Of a stretch of DNA of 16,780 nucleotides, positions 6,252-14,541 are shown one piece after another. Every line of letters starts with the position of its first letter. The first letter of the stretch is position 1. Source of the stretch: Pseudomonadota bacterium (GTDB lineage: Bacteria; Pseudomonadota; Alphaproteobacteria; Rhizobiales; Xanthobacteraceae); contig CAUJKG010000095.1 of NCBI GenBank assembly GCA_963205465.1, forward strand, positions 1-16,780, read 5' to 3'. Both the position numbers and the translations under genes were made by a program. The notes beneath the pieces were generated by a model that saw only the letters and a list, made by a program, of their open reading frames with translations, was not told where the DNA came from and did no database searches.

Positions 6252-6329
6252 TGGTCGGAGCGGCGGGATTTGAACCCACGACCCCTAGTCCCCCAGACTA
6301 GTGCGCTAACCGGGCTGCGCCACGCTCCG
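6252..6329 (-). tRNA. tRNA-Pro, anticodon GGG
   Basis: The minus strand folds into a full cloverleaf of 78 bases including an encoded CCA end. The acceptor stem is CGGAGCG with CGCTCCG, the D stem is GCGC with GCGC, the anticodon stem is CTAGT with ACTAG, and the T arm is GTGGG-TTCGAAT-CCCGC. The seven-base anticodon loop CTGGGGG puts GGG at positions 34-36, which reads proline codons CCC and CCU. The discriminator base is A. Its 5' half overlaps the last 32 bases of the upstream ligase/polymerase gene on the same strand, and TAG in the anticodon stem is that gene's stop codon. Confidence 0.97.
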
Positions 6330-7647
6330 ACAGGGGGCGGACTATAGTGATCTCACCTGTGCGCTGCAACGATGCGGAAGCAGCTTTTGCAACGGGTTTT
6401 GCCCGGTGTTTCCGCACCAAATCGCCATGATGACGGTTTGCCGCGATTGCGCCGCCCCAGAGAAGCCCCGCGATCAGCCAGAAATGCCGCCAATGGTCGC
6501 TATCGATAATCGCGCCTTCGCCGGCCACCGCGAGGAAGGTGGCCCAGACCGCGAGCATGACCGGCCGCCAGGGCGTCGCGCGCATCGCACCGGTGAAGCC
6601 CACCCAGAGCGTGATCGCGACGAACAGGAAATAGGTCATGCCGCCGAGCCATCCGCCGGTCATGAAGGCATTCAGATAGACGTTGTGCGGATCTTCCGGA
6701 AATATCTTCGAGAACTGAAACGGTCCCAAGCCCCAGGGCTGATCGAGCGCAAGCTGAAAGCCGAGTACGTGACGGCCGAAGCGTCCAAGCTGACCCATAT
6801 CGTAGCTCTGATCCAGCGTCGCGCGTTCGCTGAAGAGGTTGCCGACGCCTTGCATCGACACGATGGCGAGCAGCAGCAACCCCAGCACGAGAACGCCAGC
6901 AAGCGTTGCGGCGACGATGCGCGTGCGCTCGCGCGGATCGTTGCTCACGACAAAGAGCAGGCCGACGAAGATCGCAGCGGATGCCGCGAAATGCCCCCAG
7001 GCGCCGCGGGAGAAGGTGAGCAGGATTGCGATCACGATGATCGAAACCTGCCCGCCGCCGATCAGCAGATCTTTCCACCGGAACGAGAGCGCGCGTTTGA
7101 TCGCAAGCAAGCCCGGCAACACCAGAAACGGGCCCAGCACGTTGGGGTCGTTGAATGTGGCCTTGGCGCGTCCGTAGAGCAGGAACGTATCCGCGCCGGG
7201 CAGCACGCGGAAATAACTCAGAATTGCGATCATCGAGGCGACGATCGCCGCCGCCATATATCCGTTCATCAGGATGCGCAGACGGCGTTCGGTGTCTTCC
7301 ACAATCGCGCAGGCGAAGAACAGCGTGGTCGCGGCGAGAAACCAGGATACCGCGACCCAAAGCGCGGTCTTTTTCTCGGCAACGACCGGGATGACGGCAA
7401 TCGTGAGCCCGAAACAGTAGAGGATCAGCAGCGCGAGCAGCGGCAGGTGTCCGCGCCGCAGCCCAAGCCCACTGGCAAAGAACACGAAGATCGTGGCGGA
7501 AGCGAAGATTTCGTAAGGCGAGGGCTCGGTGAAGACGAAAGCGCCGGCGAAACCGGTCATCCAGAGCATCAGATGCCGTAGTTTCTCGACCGCGCGCGCG
7601 GGCGAAATCGTCAGCGCGGGGGAAGAAAGGACCGCCGCGCCGGACAT
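6298..7647 (-). CDS. O-antigen ligase / Wzy-type polymerase, C-terminus encoded by tRNA-Pro
   Basis: This 449-residue polytopic inner-membrane protein has roughly ten hydrophobic helices between residues 25 and 400. It carries the O-antigen ligase/Wzy superfamily (Wzy_C) marks: FNDPNVLGPFL near 165-175, TFSRGAWGHF at 211-220 with a conserved arginine, and a periplasmic loop ending DPHNVYLNAFMTGGWLGG with a conserved histidine at 321. It should join polyprenyl-linked oligosaccharides, either polymerising repeat units (Wzy) or ligating to an acceptor (WaaL). The sequence does not separate the two, but the EPS context favours a polymerase. The ATG overlaps the stop of the upstream transferase by one base (TGATG). 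Beyond about residue 415 the tail looks non-conserved, and residues 441-449 plus the stop lie inside the tRNA-Pro gene. Confidence 0.87.
   Translation of the reverse strand: MSGAAVLSSPALTISPARAVEKLRHLMLWMTGFAGAFVFTEPSPYEIFASATIFVFFASGLGLRRGHLPLLALLILYCFGLTIAVIPVVAEKKTALWVAVSWFLAATTLFFACAIVEDTERRLRILMNGYMAAAIVASMIAILSYFRVLPGADTFLLYGRAKATFNDPNVLGPFLVLPGLLAIKRALSFRWKDLLIGGGQVSIIVIAILLTFSRGAWGHFAASAAIFVGLLFVVSNDPRERTRIVAATLAGVLVLGLLLLAIVSMQGVGNLFSERATLDQSYDMGQLGRFGRHVLGFQLALDQPWGLGPFQFSKIFPEDPHNVYLNAFMTGGWLGGMTYFLFVAITLWVGFTGAMRATPWRPVMLAVWATFLAVAGEGAIIDSDHWRHFWLIAGLLWGGAIAANRHHGDLVRKHRAKPVAKAASASLQRTGEITIVRPLSERGAARLAH
6341..6369 (-). promoter_or_regulatory. Probable promoter of tRNA-Pro, inside the ligase/polymerase gene
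   Basis: Reading the minus strand, TTGCAG (6369-6364) is followed after exactly 17 bases by TATAGT (6346-6341), which matches the -10 consensus at 5 of 6 positions. Transcription would start about 6-8 bases on, only a few bases before the mature tRNA 5' end at 6329. The promoter lies within codons near residues 427-437 of the upstream protein. Confidence 0.55.
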
Positions 7648-9188
7648 CAGTAGGCGTTCTCGGTCTTCAGGAGCGAGATCGGCGTCTTTGCGATGATGTA
7701 GATATCGAAGAACACCGACCAGTTCTCGATGTAATAGAGATCGTGCTCGACACGGCGCTGGATTTTTTCCTGCGTATCGGTCTCGCCGCGCCAGCCGTTG
7801 ACCTGCGCCCAGCCGGTAATGCCCGGCTTCACGCGGTGACGTGCGAAGTAGCCATCGACGACTTCGTCGTAGAGCTGGTTCTGCGCCTTGGCGTGAACGG
7901 CGTGCGGACGCGGGCCGACCAGCGAAAGGTTGCCCTTGAACACCACGTTGAGGAGTTGGGGCAGCTCGTCGAGCGAGGTCTTGCGGATGAAGCGGCCGAC
8001 GCGGGTCACGCGCGGGTCGTCCTTGGTGACGAGCTTGGCCGCGGTCGCGTCCGTCATGTCGGTGTACATGGAGCGGAATTTATAGACTTCGATCAACTCG
8101 TTGTTGAAGCCATAGCGCTTCTGCTTGAAGAAGACCGGGCCTTTGCTGTCGAGCCTTACCGCAAGCGCGGTAAGCGCCATCACCGGAGACAGTGCGATCA
8201 GCATCATGCCGCCGACCACGCGGTCGAACAGGCCCTTCAGCACGAAGTTCCAGTCGGCGATCGGCCGGTCGTAGATGTCGAGCACCGGCACGTTGCCGAT
8301 GTAGGAATAAGCGCGCGGCCGGAAGCGGAGCTTGCTCGTATGCGCGGCAAGGCGGATATCGACCGGCAGTACCCAGAGCTTGTGCAGCATCTGCAAGACG
8401 CGCTGTTCGGCGGTAACCGGAAGCGAGACCAGGAGCAGATCGATGCGGGTCTTGCGTGCGAATTCGACCAGATCGTCGACCGTGCCGAGCTTGGGCTTGC
8501 CCGCGATCATTGGCGCGGAACGTTCGTCGTTGCGATCATCGAATACGCCGCGAATGTCGAGGTCCGATTCCGGCTGCGCCTGCAGCGCTTCGATCAGCGT
8601 TTCGCCCGGTTGTGCCCCGCCAACAATGACGGTGCGGCGTATCAGCCGGCCTTCGCGGGTCCATTTGCGCACCTGCGCGCCAACCAGCAGCCGGAATGCG
8701 AAGAGGGCGGCAAGGCCGATGAAATACCAGCTTGCGGTCCAGACGCGGGAGAATTGCCCGTCCAGCCGGAAGAAGAACTGCACGCCGAAGGCGATCAGGA
8801 AGATCGCGGTCCAGGCCAGCGTCAGCCGCGCGAAGGACGAAATCGGGCGGCGCAGGGCCGCGACGTCATAGGCGTCGGCGATATGAAACGCGACGATTGC
8901 GGCGCCTGAAACGCCGAAGGCGGCGATCATGTAGCGCCAGAGAAATTCCTCGTTCGGATAAACGTAATAACCATAGATCGCGACGCCGATCAGCGAGAGC
9001 AACGTGAACTCGATGATACGGATCGAGCCGCCCAACACGCTCGCCGACATTGCCGGCGCGACGGGCTCGCTCGCGATCATCTTCGCAAGCGGGCTGAGTT
9101 CGCGCGGCGGATTGGCTCCGCGCGTGTTGGCAGCATTCAGGATTTCGGCAGAGCGCGCGCTCTTGTTGCGGTCTTCGGCTCCGAGCAT
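7647..9188 (-). CDS. Undecaprenyl-phosphate hexose-1-phosphate transferase (EPS initiation)
   Basis: This 513-residue polyprenol phosphohexose transferase of the WcaJ/ExoY/PssY type should move a sugar-1-phosphate from a UDP-sugar to undecaprenyl phosphate, the first committed step of EPS synthesis at the inner membrane. Four hydrophobic segments lie at about residues 56-170. A nucleotide-binding-like CoA_binding domain begins with RRTVIVGGAQPGETLIEAL at 184-202. A membrane-anchored catalytic domain (about 315-513) has KFRSM at 370-374, TSLDELPQLLNVV with the Asp407-Glu408 pair, VGPRPHAV and KPGITGWAQVNGWRGET. GGGGA precedes the ATG at 9188. Glucose or galactose as substrate cannot be told from sequence. 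It follows the glycosyltransferase gene after about 100 bases and overlaps the ligase/polymerase gene by one base. Confidence 0.93.
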   Translation of the reverse strand: MLGAEDRNKSARSAEILNAANTRGANPPRELSPLAKMIASEPVAPAMSASVLGGSIRIIEFTLLSLIGVAIYGYYVYPNEEFLWRYMIAAFGVSGAAIVAFHIADAYDVAALRRPISSFARLTLAWTAIFLIAFGVQFFFRLDGQFSRVWTASWYFIGLAALFAFRLLVGAQVRKWTREGRLIRRTVIVGGAQPGETLIEALQAQPESDLDIRGVFDDRNDERSAPMIAGKPKLGTVDDLVEFARKTRIDLLLVSLPVTAEQRVLQMLHKLWVLPVDIRLAAHTSKLRFRPRAYSYIGNVPVLDIYDRPIADWNFVLKGLFDRVVGGMMLIALSPVMALTALAVRLDSKGPVFFKQKRYGFNNELIEVYKFRSMYTDMTDATAAKLVTKDDPRVTRVGRFIRKTSLDELPQLLNVVFKGNLSLVGPRPHAVHAKAQNQLYDEVVDGYFARHRVKPGITGWAQVNGWRGETDTQEKIQRRVEHDLYYIENWSVFFDIYIIAKTPISLLKTENAY

Positions 9189-9288
9189 CTTGTCCCCGGC
9201 AATTCGGTGCAGCGGCCTGAAAGCCGCCTAAAGGTCCGGGAAAATTAGATAAAATCTGTCTCGGAAGGCTTAATGGAATAGTTGAGAT

Positions 9289-10398
9289 TCAGATATTTTG
9301 CCGCGAGATCGCGCGCCGGTAGGCGTCGATGACGCCGTCCGCCATGGCCGACACGGTAAACAATTCGGAAACGCGTGCGCGAAGCCGCGCCGTCCCGTCC
9401 TTCGAGCCGCCGGCTTGCCGCGCAATTGCATCCGCAAGGGCATTGGCGTTGCCGGGCGGGATCAGCATGACGGCGTCGTCGCCGAAGATTTCGGGAATGC
9501 CGCCGACTTTCGTCGCCACGACCGGCATGCCGGCGGCGATGGCTTCGAGCACGATATAGGGCAGGGATTCCGCGCGTGAGGGCACCAGCAGGAGCCGGCC
9601 TTTCGCGAAGGCATTTCTGGCAGGCATTGCGCCGGGAAAAGATACGGTATCGGCAAGCCCGCGCGCCTTTGCCAGCGAGAGAAAAGACTCAGCATCGGGG
9701 CCGTCGCCGACGATCACGGCCCGGAGCTTCTTGCCCTGCGATTGCAGGAGCGAGAGCGCTTCGATCAGCACGTCCACGCCTTTGAGCCTGCGCAGCTCGC
9801 CGACGAAGAGCACGTCGGCGGGATCGGCCTCCAGCGCGACCGGTTCGAATTCCCCGGGGCGAACACCGTTGTGAACGACCTGAACGAGCCCGGCGGGCGT
9901 TCCGATTTTCCGCTCGAACGCCGCCTTGGCATAAGCGCTCTCGAACAGCGCCAGATCGGTCTTGCGAAGCAGGAAGGACTCGAGCGTGAGATAAGCGAGC
10001 CCGACCGGATTGGTGCGGGAAAAATGCAGGCTGCCGCCGTGCGGGGTGTAGACCCTGAGCGCCTTGCCGCCGCCGAGCCGCGCGTAAGCACCGCCCTTGG
10101 CGCCGTGGCCGTGCACGACATCGGCCTGCAATTGCCGCGCATGCGTCGCGACATAGCGGACCGCGGCAAGATCGTTCGGCCCGGCGTGGCGACTCATGGG
10201 GATGCGCGACACGCCATATGCGAGCTTTGCGGAGAGGGCCGCGAGCGCCGTTTCGGCCTTTTCGCCGCCGGTGGTGCGATCGGCCACGATGCCCACGGCG
10301 TGCCCGCGCGCGGCTTGTTCGAGCGCCAGGTCCTGCACGTGACGGAATAGCCCGCCGACCGGTGCTCGCATGACATGAAGGATGCGAAGCGGCGTCAT
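9289..10398 (-). CDS. GT4-family glycosyltransferase
   Basis: This 369-residue retaining glycosyltransferase has two Rossmann domains (GT-B). The N-terminal domain starts LRILHVMRAPVGGLFRHVQD and includes the acceptor-side HGHGAKGGAYAR near residue 96. The C-terminal domain begins near VLFVGELRRLKGVDVLIEAL and contains the GT4 EX7E motif, ESLPYIVLE, with Glu277 and Glu285, followed by AGMPVVATKVGGIPE. It should add a sugar to the polyprenyl-linked primer on the cytoplasmic face. Donor and acceptor are unknown. GGGAG lies 13 bases before the ATG, and only 18 bases separate it from the wza-like gene, so both belong to one operon. It is the only elongating glycosyltransferase in the window. Confidence 0.92.
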   Translation of the reverse strand: MTPLRILHVMRAPVGGLFRHVQDLALEQAARGHAVGIVADRTTGGEKAETALAALSAKLAYGVSRIPMSRHAGPNDLAAVRYVATHARQLQADVVHGHGAKGGAYARLGGGKALRVYTPHGGSLHFSRTNPVGLAYLTLESFLLRKTDLALFESAYAKAAFERKIGTPAGLVQVVHNGVRPGEFEPVALEADPADVLFVGELRRLKGVDVLIEALSLLQSQGKKLRAVIVGDGPDAESFLSLAKARGLADTVSFPGAMPARNAFAKGRLLLVPSRAESLPYIVLEAIAAGMPVVATKVGGIPEIFGDDAVMLIPPGNANALADAIARQAGGSKDGTARLRARVSELFTVSAMADGVIDAYRRAISRQNI

Positions 10399-10416
10399 CT
10401 CGCGCGCGCTCCCGCG

Positions 10417-10971
10417 TCAGAACCAGCGTTCGTGAACGGTGATGGTATCGCCCGGCCGAACGGTGAAATAGGGAGGCACGGCAGCGCTGGAAGGCACGCC
10501 GTTGATATTGCGGACGACCGTAAAGGTGGTTCTGTTGGCGCGCGCCGTAAACCCGCCTGCAATCGCGACGGCGGTTTCGACGGAAAGGTTGTTGACGTAA
10601 GCGTATTGGCCGGCGGCGGTTACTTCGCCGAGGATGAAGAACGGCCGGTAGGCCTCTACTTCGACAGCGACATGCGGCTCGCGCACGAAGCCGTTCTTGA
10701 GCTTATGCGCGATGTTGGAAGCCACCTGCTGGGTCGTCAGCCCGCGCGCGTCCACGGAGCCGATCAAGGGCATGAAAATGCGCCCGGAGCCATCGACCGC
10801 GTAAGAGTTAGTGAGGCCTTCCTGCCCGAACACGACCACGCGCAACCTGTCGCCGCCGTCGAGCGTGTAGGGCGCGTCGAATGCCGGGTCGATCGCCGGA
10901 GGCGGTCCCATGGTCCCGCAGGCGGCGAGCGATAACGCAAGCAGAAGAAGGGCGGCCGGGCGGAATATCAT
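10417..10971 (-). CDS. Polysaccharide export lipoprotein, Wza/ExoF-like
   Basis: This 184-residue outer-membrane polysaccharide export protein has a lipoprotein signal, MIFRPAALLLLALSLAACG, with the lipobox LAAC and Cys18 as the lipidation site. A Poly_export domain follows (about residues 34-105, with YTLDGGDRLRVVVFGQEGLT and MPLIGSVDARGLTTQQVA). One SLBB-type domain comes next (about 108-160, with FFILGEVTAAGQYAYVNNLS). The protein ends VRPGDTITVHERWF, as in short rhizobial relatives, and lacks the extra SLBB domain and C-terminal helix that build the pore in E. coli Wza. It should work with the divergently encoded GumC-like protein to export EPS. It is the first gene of the leftward operon. 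Confidence 0.92.
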   Translation of the reverse strand: MIFRPAALLLLALSLAACGTMGPPPAIDPAFDAPYTLDGGDRLRVVVFGQEGLTNSYAVDGSGRIFMPLIGSVDARGLTTQQVASNIAHKLKNGFVREPHVAVEVEAYRPFFILGEVTAAGQYAYVNNLSVETAVAIAGGFTARANRTTFTVVRNINGVPSSAAVPPYFTVRPGDTITVHERWF

Positions 10972-10990
10972 GCGCGGACTGGGCTTTCTT

Positions 10991-11082
10991 GGTTGCCAAT
11001 TTCTTACCGCGGTATGGTTAACGAAAACTGACTCATCCGCGTCCCGGCTTCTCAGCGGCGCGTCTTTAACTCAATGGCAACC
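10991..11082. promoter_or_regulatory. Divergent promoter region with inverted repeats
   Basis: The gap of about 160 bases between the wza-like gene (leftward) and gumC-like gene (rightward) must hold both promoters. It contains GGTTGCCA (10991-10998) and its complement TGGCAACC (11075-11082), 76 bases apart, and a perfect palindrome TACCGCGGTA at 11005-11014. These could be regulator sites, but no known consensus is matched. No -35/-10 pair stands out. Confidence 0.35.
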
Positions 11083-11132
11083 CTAATGATTTCTTATGCG
11101 GCTTGAAGTTGCGTGGGAGTAGTTCTCAGCCA

Positions 11133-13247
11133 ATGCGCCGCCAGTCACCGTCCATCGCCGCAGATTCGCCCGTCGCCAGGGCTCCCGAATCGGAGCTCGA
11201 TCTCGCTGCGCTCGGTCGCGCGCTCTGGGCCCGCAAGTTTCCCGTCCTGTTCGTGACACTCGCCGCTGCCGTGCTCGGCTTCGTCGCGGTGAGCACGATC
11301 ACGCCGCGCTACAAGTCCGAAGCCAAGGTGCTGATCGAGAATCGCGAGACGCCCTATAATCAGGCGCAGCTCGACCGCAACCAGCCCACGCAGCTCGACC
11401 GCACGCTGCTCGATGCGGAGGCGGTCCAGAGCCAGGTGCAGCTGGCGCTGTCCCGGGATCTCGCGCGCAATGTCATTCGCGATCTGAAATTCGCCGAGCG
11501 TCCCGAGTTCAACCCCGCGAGCGGTGGCTCCATTATCAATAGTCTGCTTGGCCTTGTGGGAATGGGGCGCAGTGCTGCGCCTGTGAGTGAAGAGGAGCGG
11601 ATTCTCGAGCGCTATTACGAGCGGCTGAGTGTCTTTCAGGTCGATAAATCCCGCGTCATTTCCATCGAATTCCAGTCCGAGGACGCCGCCTTCGCCGCGC
11701 GCGTCGCCAACGCCGTCGCCGAAGGCTATCTGAAACTGCAGCAGCAGGCGAAGCAGGATGCGATCCGTCAGGCAGGGCAGTGGCTCTCTGGAGAGATCGA
11801 GCGGCTGCGCACGCGCGTCGCCGAAGCGGAGTCGAAGGTAGAGGAATTCCGCATCAACTCAAATCTCTATGTCGGCCCCAACAACAATACGCTGAGCGCC
11901 CAGTCGCTCGGCGATCTGAATACGCAGCTTGCGCAGGCCCGCACCAAGAAAGCCGATGCCGAAACCAAGGCGCGCCTGATCCGCAGTATTCTGTCGAGCG
12001 GCCGCCCGGTCGAGACCAGCGAAGTGCTGAACTCCGAACTGATCCGTCGTCTCAACGAGCAGCGCGTGACCCTGCAGGCGCAGCTTGCCGAGCAATCCTC
12101 GACGCTGATGGAGCGTCACCCGCGCATCAAGGAATTGCGCGCGCAGATCACCGACCTCGAAGCGCAGACGAGGGCCGCGGCCGACAAGCTCGCCCGCAGT
12201 TTCGAGAACGACGCGCGGCTTGCTTCCGCGCAGGCGGATGCAATTCTGAATACCCTCAATCAGCAGAAGAAAATGTCCGGCACGCTCAATGCGCAGGACG
12301 TGCAGCTTCGCGCACTGGAGCGCGATGCCAAGTCCCAGCGCGATCTTCTGGAAACCTATCTTTCCCGCTATCGCGACACCGTTGCCCGCGAGACGCCGGA
12401 AGCGGTGCAGCCGGATGCGCGGATCATTTCCCGCGCGCAGCCTTCGATCAAAGTGCATTTCCCGAAGAAGCTGCCGATCGTTTTTATCGCCACCCTTGCC
12501 GCGCTCATCACGATGATCGGCTTCTTTGCGACCTCGCTGCTGCTGCGGGGTGAGGTGTATCGGGACGTTGCGGCCGCACCGCGTCTGGTCGAGGCGGAAG
12601 CCGTGCCCACCGCACCGGAATTGCCGAAGCAAGACCCCGTGCAGCCGGAACCGCGCGCGCGCGCCGACGCTGGGCCGCTGGCGGAACAAGTGCGCCGGAT
12701 GGGACGGGGTATCGTGGTGGTTACCCGCGCGGGTAGTGTGGCATCGTCGGAACTAGCGTTCGATCTCGGCAAACAGCTTTCCGAAGACAATGCACACGTG
12801 TTGTTTGTCGATCTCGATGCGGAAGCCGGTGTCAGCCGGAAGGCCGGCGTGCGCGCCGGCATCGGCGATCTTCTGCTCGGGAACGCGACTTTCAGCGCCG
12901 CGATCGAGCGCGACCCGCATTCCCGCGTTCATATTCTCGGTACTGGGCGCGTCATGCCGGATATGGCGGCAATCCTTTCGGCGGACCGGCTGGCGATTGT
13001 ACTCGGCGCGGTGGCGCAGAGCTACGATCATGTCATCATCGCAACGCCGAGCCTAATCCATTATTCCTATGCGTCGCGTCTCGCGCGGTTCGCGCGCGGC
13101 ACTATTGTCGTCACGCCGGAAGACAATACCGCGCCGGGCATCGCTGCAGCCGACGCGCTCGGCGCGATGGGATTTGATAACGTCGCGGTGGTGGCAATCT
13201 CGCCGGAGACGCCGTCGCCGGCCGCCCCGGAAGTCGCGGCGGCCTGA
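11133..13247 (+). CDS. GumC/Wzc-like polysaccharide co-polymerase with degenerate kinase domain
   Basis: This 704-residue inner-membrane protein sets EPS chain length and links polymerase to export. A Wzz domain begins near residue 22 with helix TM1 at about 36-56. A long periplasmic coiled-coil region covers about 200-415, then TM2 lies at about 448-471 after the proline-containing VHFPKKLPIVF. Residues 515-690 resemble the cytoplasmic BY-kinase domain of Wzc/ExoP. There, however, the Walker A position reads VVTRAGSVASSELAFDLGKQ with no GK[S/T]. The Walker A' strand VLFVDLDAE and the Walker B-like HVIIATPS remain in outline. No tyrosine cluster is present at the C-terminus. A TTG at 11103 would extend the frame, but the ATG at 11133 with GGGAG upstream is preferred. 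Confidence 0.92.
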   Translation: MRRQSPSIAADSPVARAPESELDLAALGRALWARKFPVLFVTLAAAVLGFVAVSTITPRYKSEAKVLIENRETPYNQAQLDRNQPTQLDRTLLDAEAVQSQVQLALSRDLARNVIRDLKFAERPEFNPASGGSIINSLLGLVGMGRSAAPVSEEERILERYYERLSVFQVDKSRVISIEFQSEDAAFAARVANAVAEGYLKLQQQAKQDAIRQAGQWLSGEIERLRTRVAEAESKVEEFRINSNLYVGPNNNTLSAQSLGDLNTQLAQARTKKADAETKARLIRSILSSGRPVETSEVLNSELIRRLNEQRVTLQAQLAEQSSTLMERHPRIKELRAQITDLEAQTRAAADKLARSFENDARLASAQADAILNTLNQQKKMSGTLNAQDVQLRALERDAKSQRDLLETYLSRYRDTVARETPEAVQPDARIISRAQPSIKVHFPKKLPIVFIATLAALITMIGFFATSLLLRGEVYRDVAAAPRLVEAEAVPTAPELPKQDPVQPEPRARADAGPLAEQVRRMGRGIVVVTRAGSVASSELAFDLGKQLSEDNAHVLFVDLDAEAGVSRKAGVRAGIGDLLLGNATFSAAIERDPHSRVHILGTGRVMPDMAAILSADRLAIVLGAVAQSYDHVIIATPSLIHYSYASRLARFARGTIVVTPEDNTAPGIAAADALGAMGFDNVAVVAISPETPSPAAPEVAAA

Positions 13248-13250
13248 AGT

Positions 13251-14423
13251 CTAGCGCGAGAAAAGACCGCGCACGGTTTTTGCGGCCTTCCAGAGCGCGG
13301 GCGTGGCTTTTACGAAACGTTTCAGTCCGCCTTGCGCGCGCAAGATCTGCACGATCGCCTGTCCCTTCGGTGAAAGCGGGATGAAGCTGTCGAACAGGTC
13401 TTCGTTTTCGTTGCAATAGACGCGCTTGTATTCGGCGTCGCCCACGCCGAGATCCATCATGTCGAGGCCGCGGTCGGCGGCGTTGGCGACGGCATGGGAG
13501 AGGGTGATGATGCCCGGGCTCCAGCGTGCATTCTCGCTCGCGGTATAAGAACTGATCATGGTGGAGAGACGGCGGCCGTCTTTCACTGCGGCGTAAAGGG
13601 CGAGCACTTCGCTTTCGCATTCGAGTGCGTGGATTTCCAGCACATGCGCCAGCGCGATGTCGCGCAGGTAGGTTTCCACTTCCGGCTCGTCGAAGGGATT
13701 CGGGATCTTCATCGTCGTCATGTAGTCGCGCTTCTGGGTGAAGAAGGCGTCCATACAGCGGGTGATCTCTTCGGGGCTTGCCGCTATGAAATATCGATAG
13801 CCGGGAAGCTTGGCGAGCTTCTTTTCCTTGTTGCGAATGCGTCCGCGATAGCTCGACGTAAGCTGGCGCAGCAATACTGCTTCGCCCGGCTCGCCGAGTT
13901 TCAGTCGATAGCCGCTGCTCGGGGATGGCTGATGCGGGAAGGCAAGCAATGGATTTTCCACGCCGTGCCACGCGTAAGGCTGGTTATGCAGTTCGAGCGC
14001 GACGAGCGACGGCTCCGCCTCGACCAGCGCGGCGAGAAGCTGCGCGATGAAATCGCGCGAGAACGCCGCGCCGCGGCGCCACAAACCGAAATTGTAATTG
14101 GCGTGTTTGCCCCCAATAAAGGAGCCCACGGAAAATGGCCCGCGCAGGAATTTTCCGAGCGGCAACAGGCAAAGCGGATTGTCTTCTGCGTCGAAGGCGA
14201 GCGCGATCAGGGGCGTCACGTCTTCCTTGGCGCCGATATGGCGGTGCCAGCGTTCGAGGAAGCCGAATTGCTGATAAGGCGTGAAGTCGGCATCGCGTTC
14301 GAAGGACCGCCAGATCGCTTCGACCGAAGCGAAGTCGCGATATAAGGCAAAGCGCGCAAAGCCCGCGCCGGGAGCGGTGGGGTTGGCGGCTTGTGTTGAA
14401 ATGGTCTTGACGCGCGGCTGCAC
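13251..14423 (-). CDS. FemAB/CelD-like GNAT acyltransferase
   Basis: This is a cytoplasmic protein of 390 residues with a GNAT fold of the Acetyltransf_6 (CelD/BcsL, FemAB-related) type, often found in polysaccharide loci. The C-terminal core, about residues 170-350, includes LTSSYRGRIRNKEKKLAKLP and the family ending LSHAVANAADRGLDMMDLG, then DAEYKRVY. It probably acylates a sugar or precursor of the EPS, but the substrate is unknown. The frame opens upstream to a TTG at 14486. The GTG at 14423 was preferred because GGGGAAAGG lies about 10 bases upstream, so the N-terminus is uncertain by 21 residues. It ends 3 bases from the convergent gumC-like gene and is divergent from the deacetylase. 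Confidence 0.82.
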   Translation of the reverse strand: MQPRVKTISTQAANPTAPGAGFARFALYRDFASVEAIWRSFERDADFTPYQQFGFLERWHRHIGAKEDVTPLIALAFDAEDNPLCLLPLGKFLRGPFSVGSFIGGKHANYNFGLWRRGAAFSRDFIAQLLAALVEAEPSLVALELHNQPYAWHGVENPLLAFPHQPSPSSGYRLKLGEPGEAVLLRQLTSSYRGRIRNKEKKLAKLPGYRYFIAASPEEITRCMDAFFTQKRDYMTTMKIPNPFDEPEVETYLRDIALAHVLEIHALECESEVLALYAAVKDGRRLSTMISSYTASENARWSPGIITLSHAVANAADRGLDMMDLGVGDAEYKRVYCNENEDLFDSFIPLSPKGQAIVQILRAQGGLKRFVKATPALWKAAKTVRGLFSR

Positions 14424-14541
14424 GATGTTAACGCCTTTCCCCGTTGTTCCCTCGGGCTTGCCGGGATACTTGCAAAGAATTCTCAATAATCCGTTGGCAG
14501 ATTGCTTGAAATCCTGATCCGATTAAGCCATTGGCAGAATT

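Noticed and set aside
6079..6273. 65-codon plus-strand frame running into tRNA-Pro
   Set aside because: It has no ribosome site, reads into the antisense of the tRNA 3' end, and the product shows no structure or family.
6252..6329. tRNA-Pro as an integration site with a flanking duplicate (att)
   Set aside because: I looked for a second copy of the tRNA 3' half in the adjoining sequence and found none, and no integrase gene is present.
6406..7581. 391-codon open frame on the plus strand
   Set aside because: It is antisense to the ligase/polymerase gene, very rich in charged residues, and has no recognisable motif.
7743..8909. 388-codon open frame on the plus strand
   Set aside because: It is antisense to the initiating sugar transferase, whose motifs are complete.
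13111..13971. 286-codon minus-strand frame crossing the gumC-like and acyltransferase genes
   Set aside because: It overlaps two well-supported genes and its Arg/Pro-rich product resembles no protein family.
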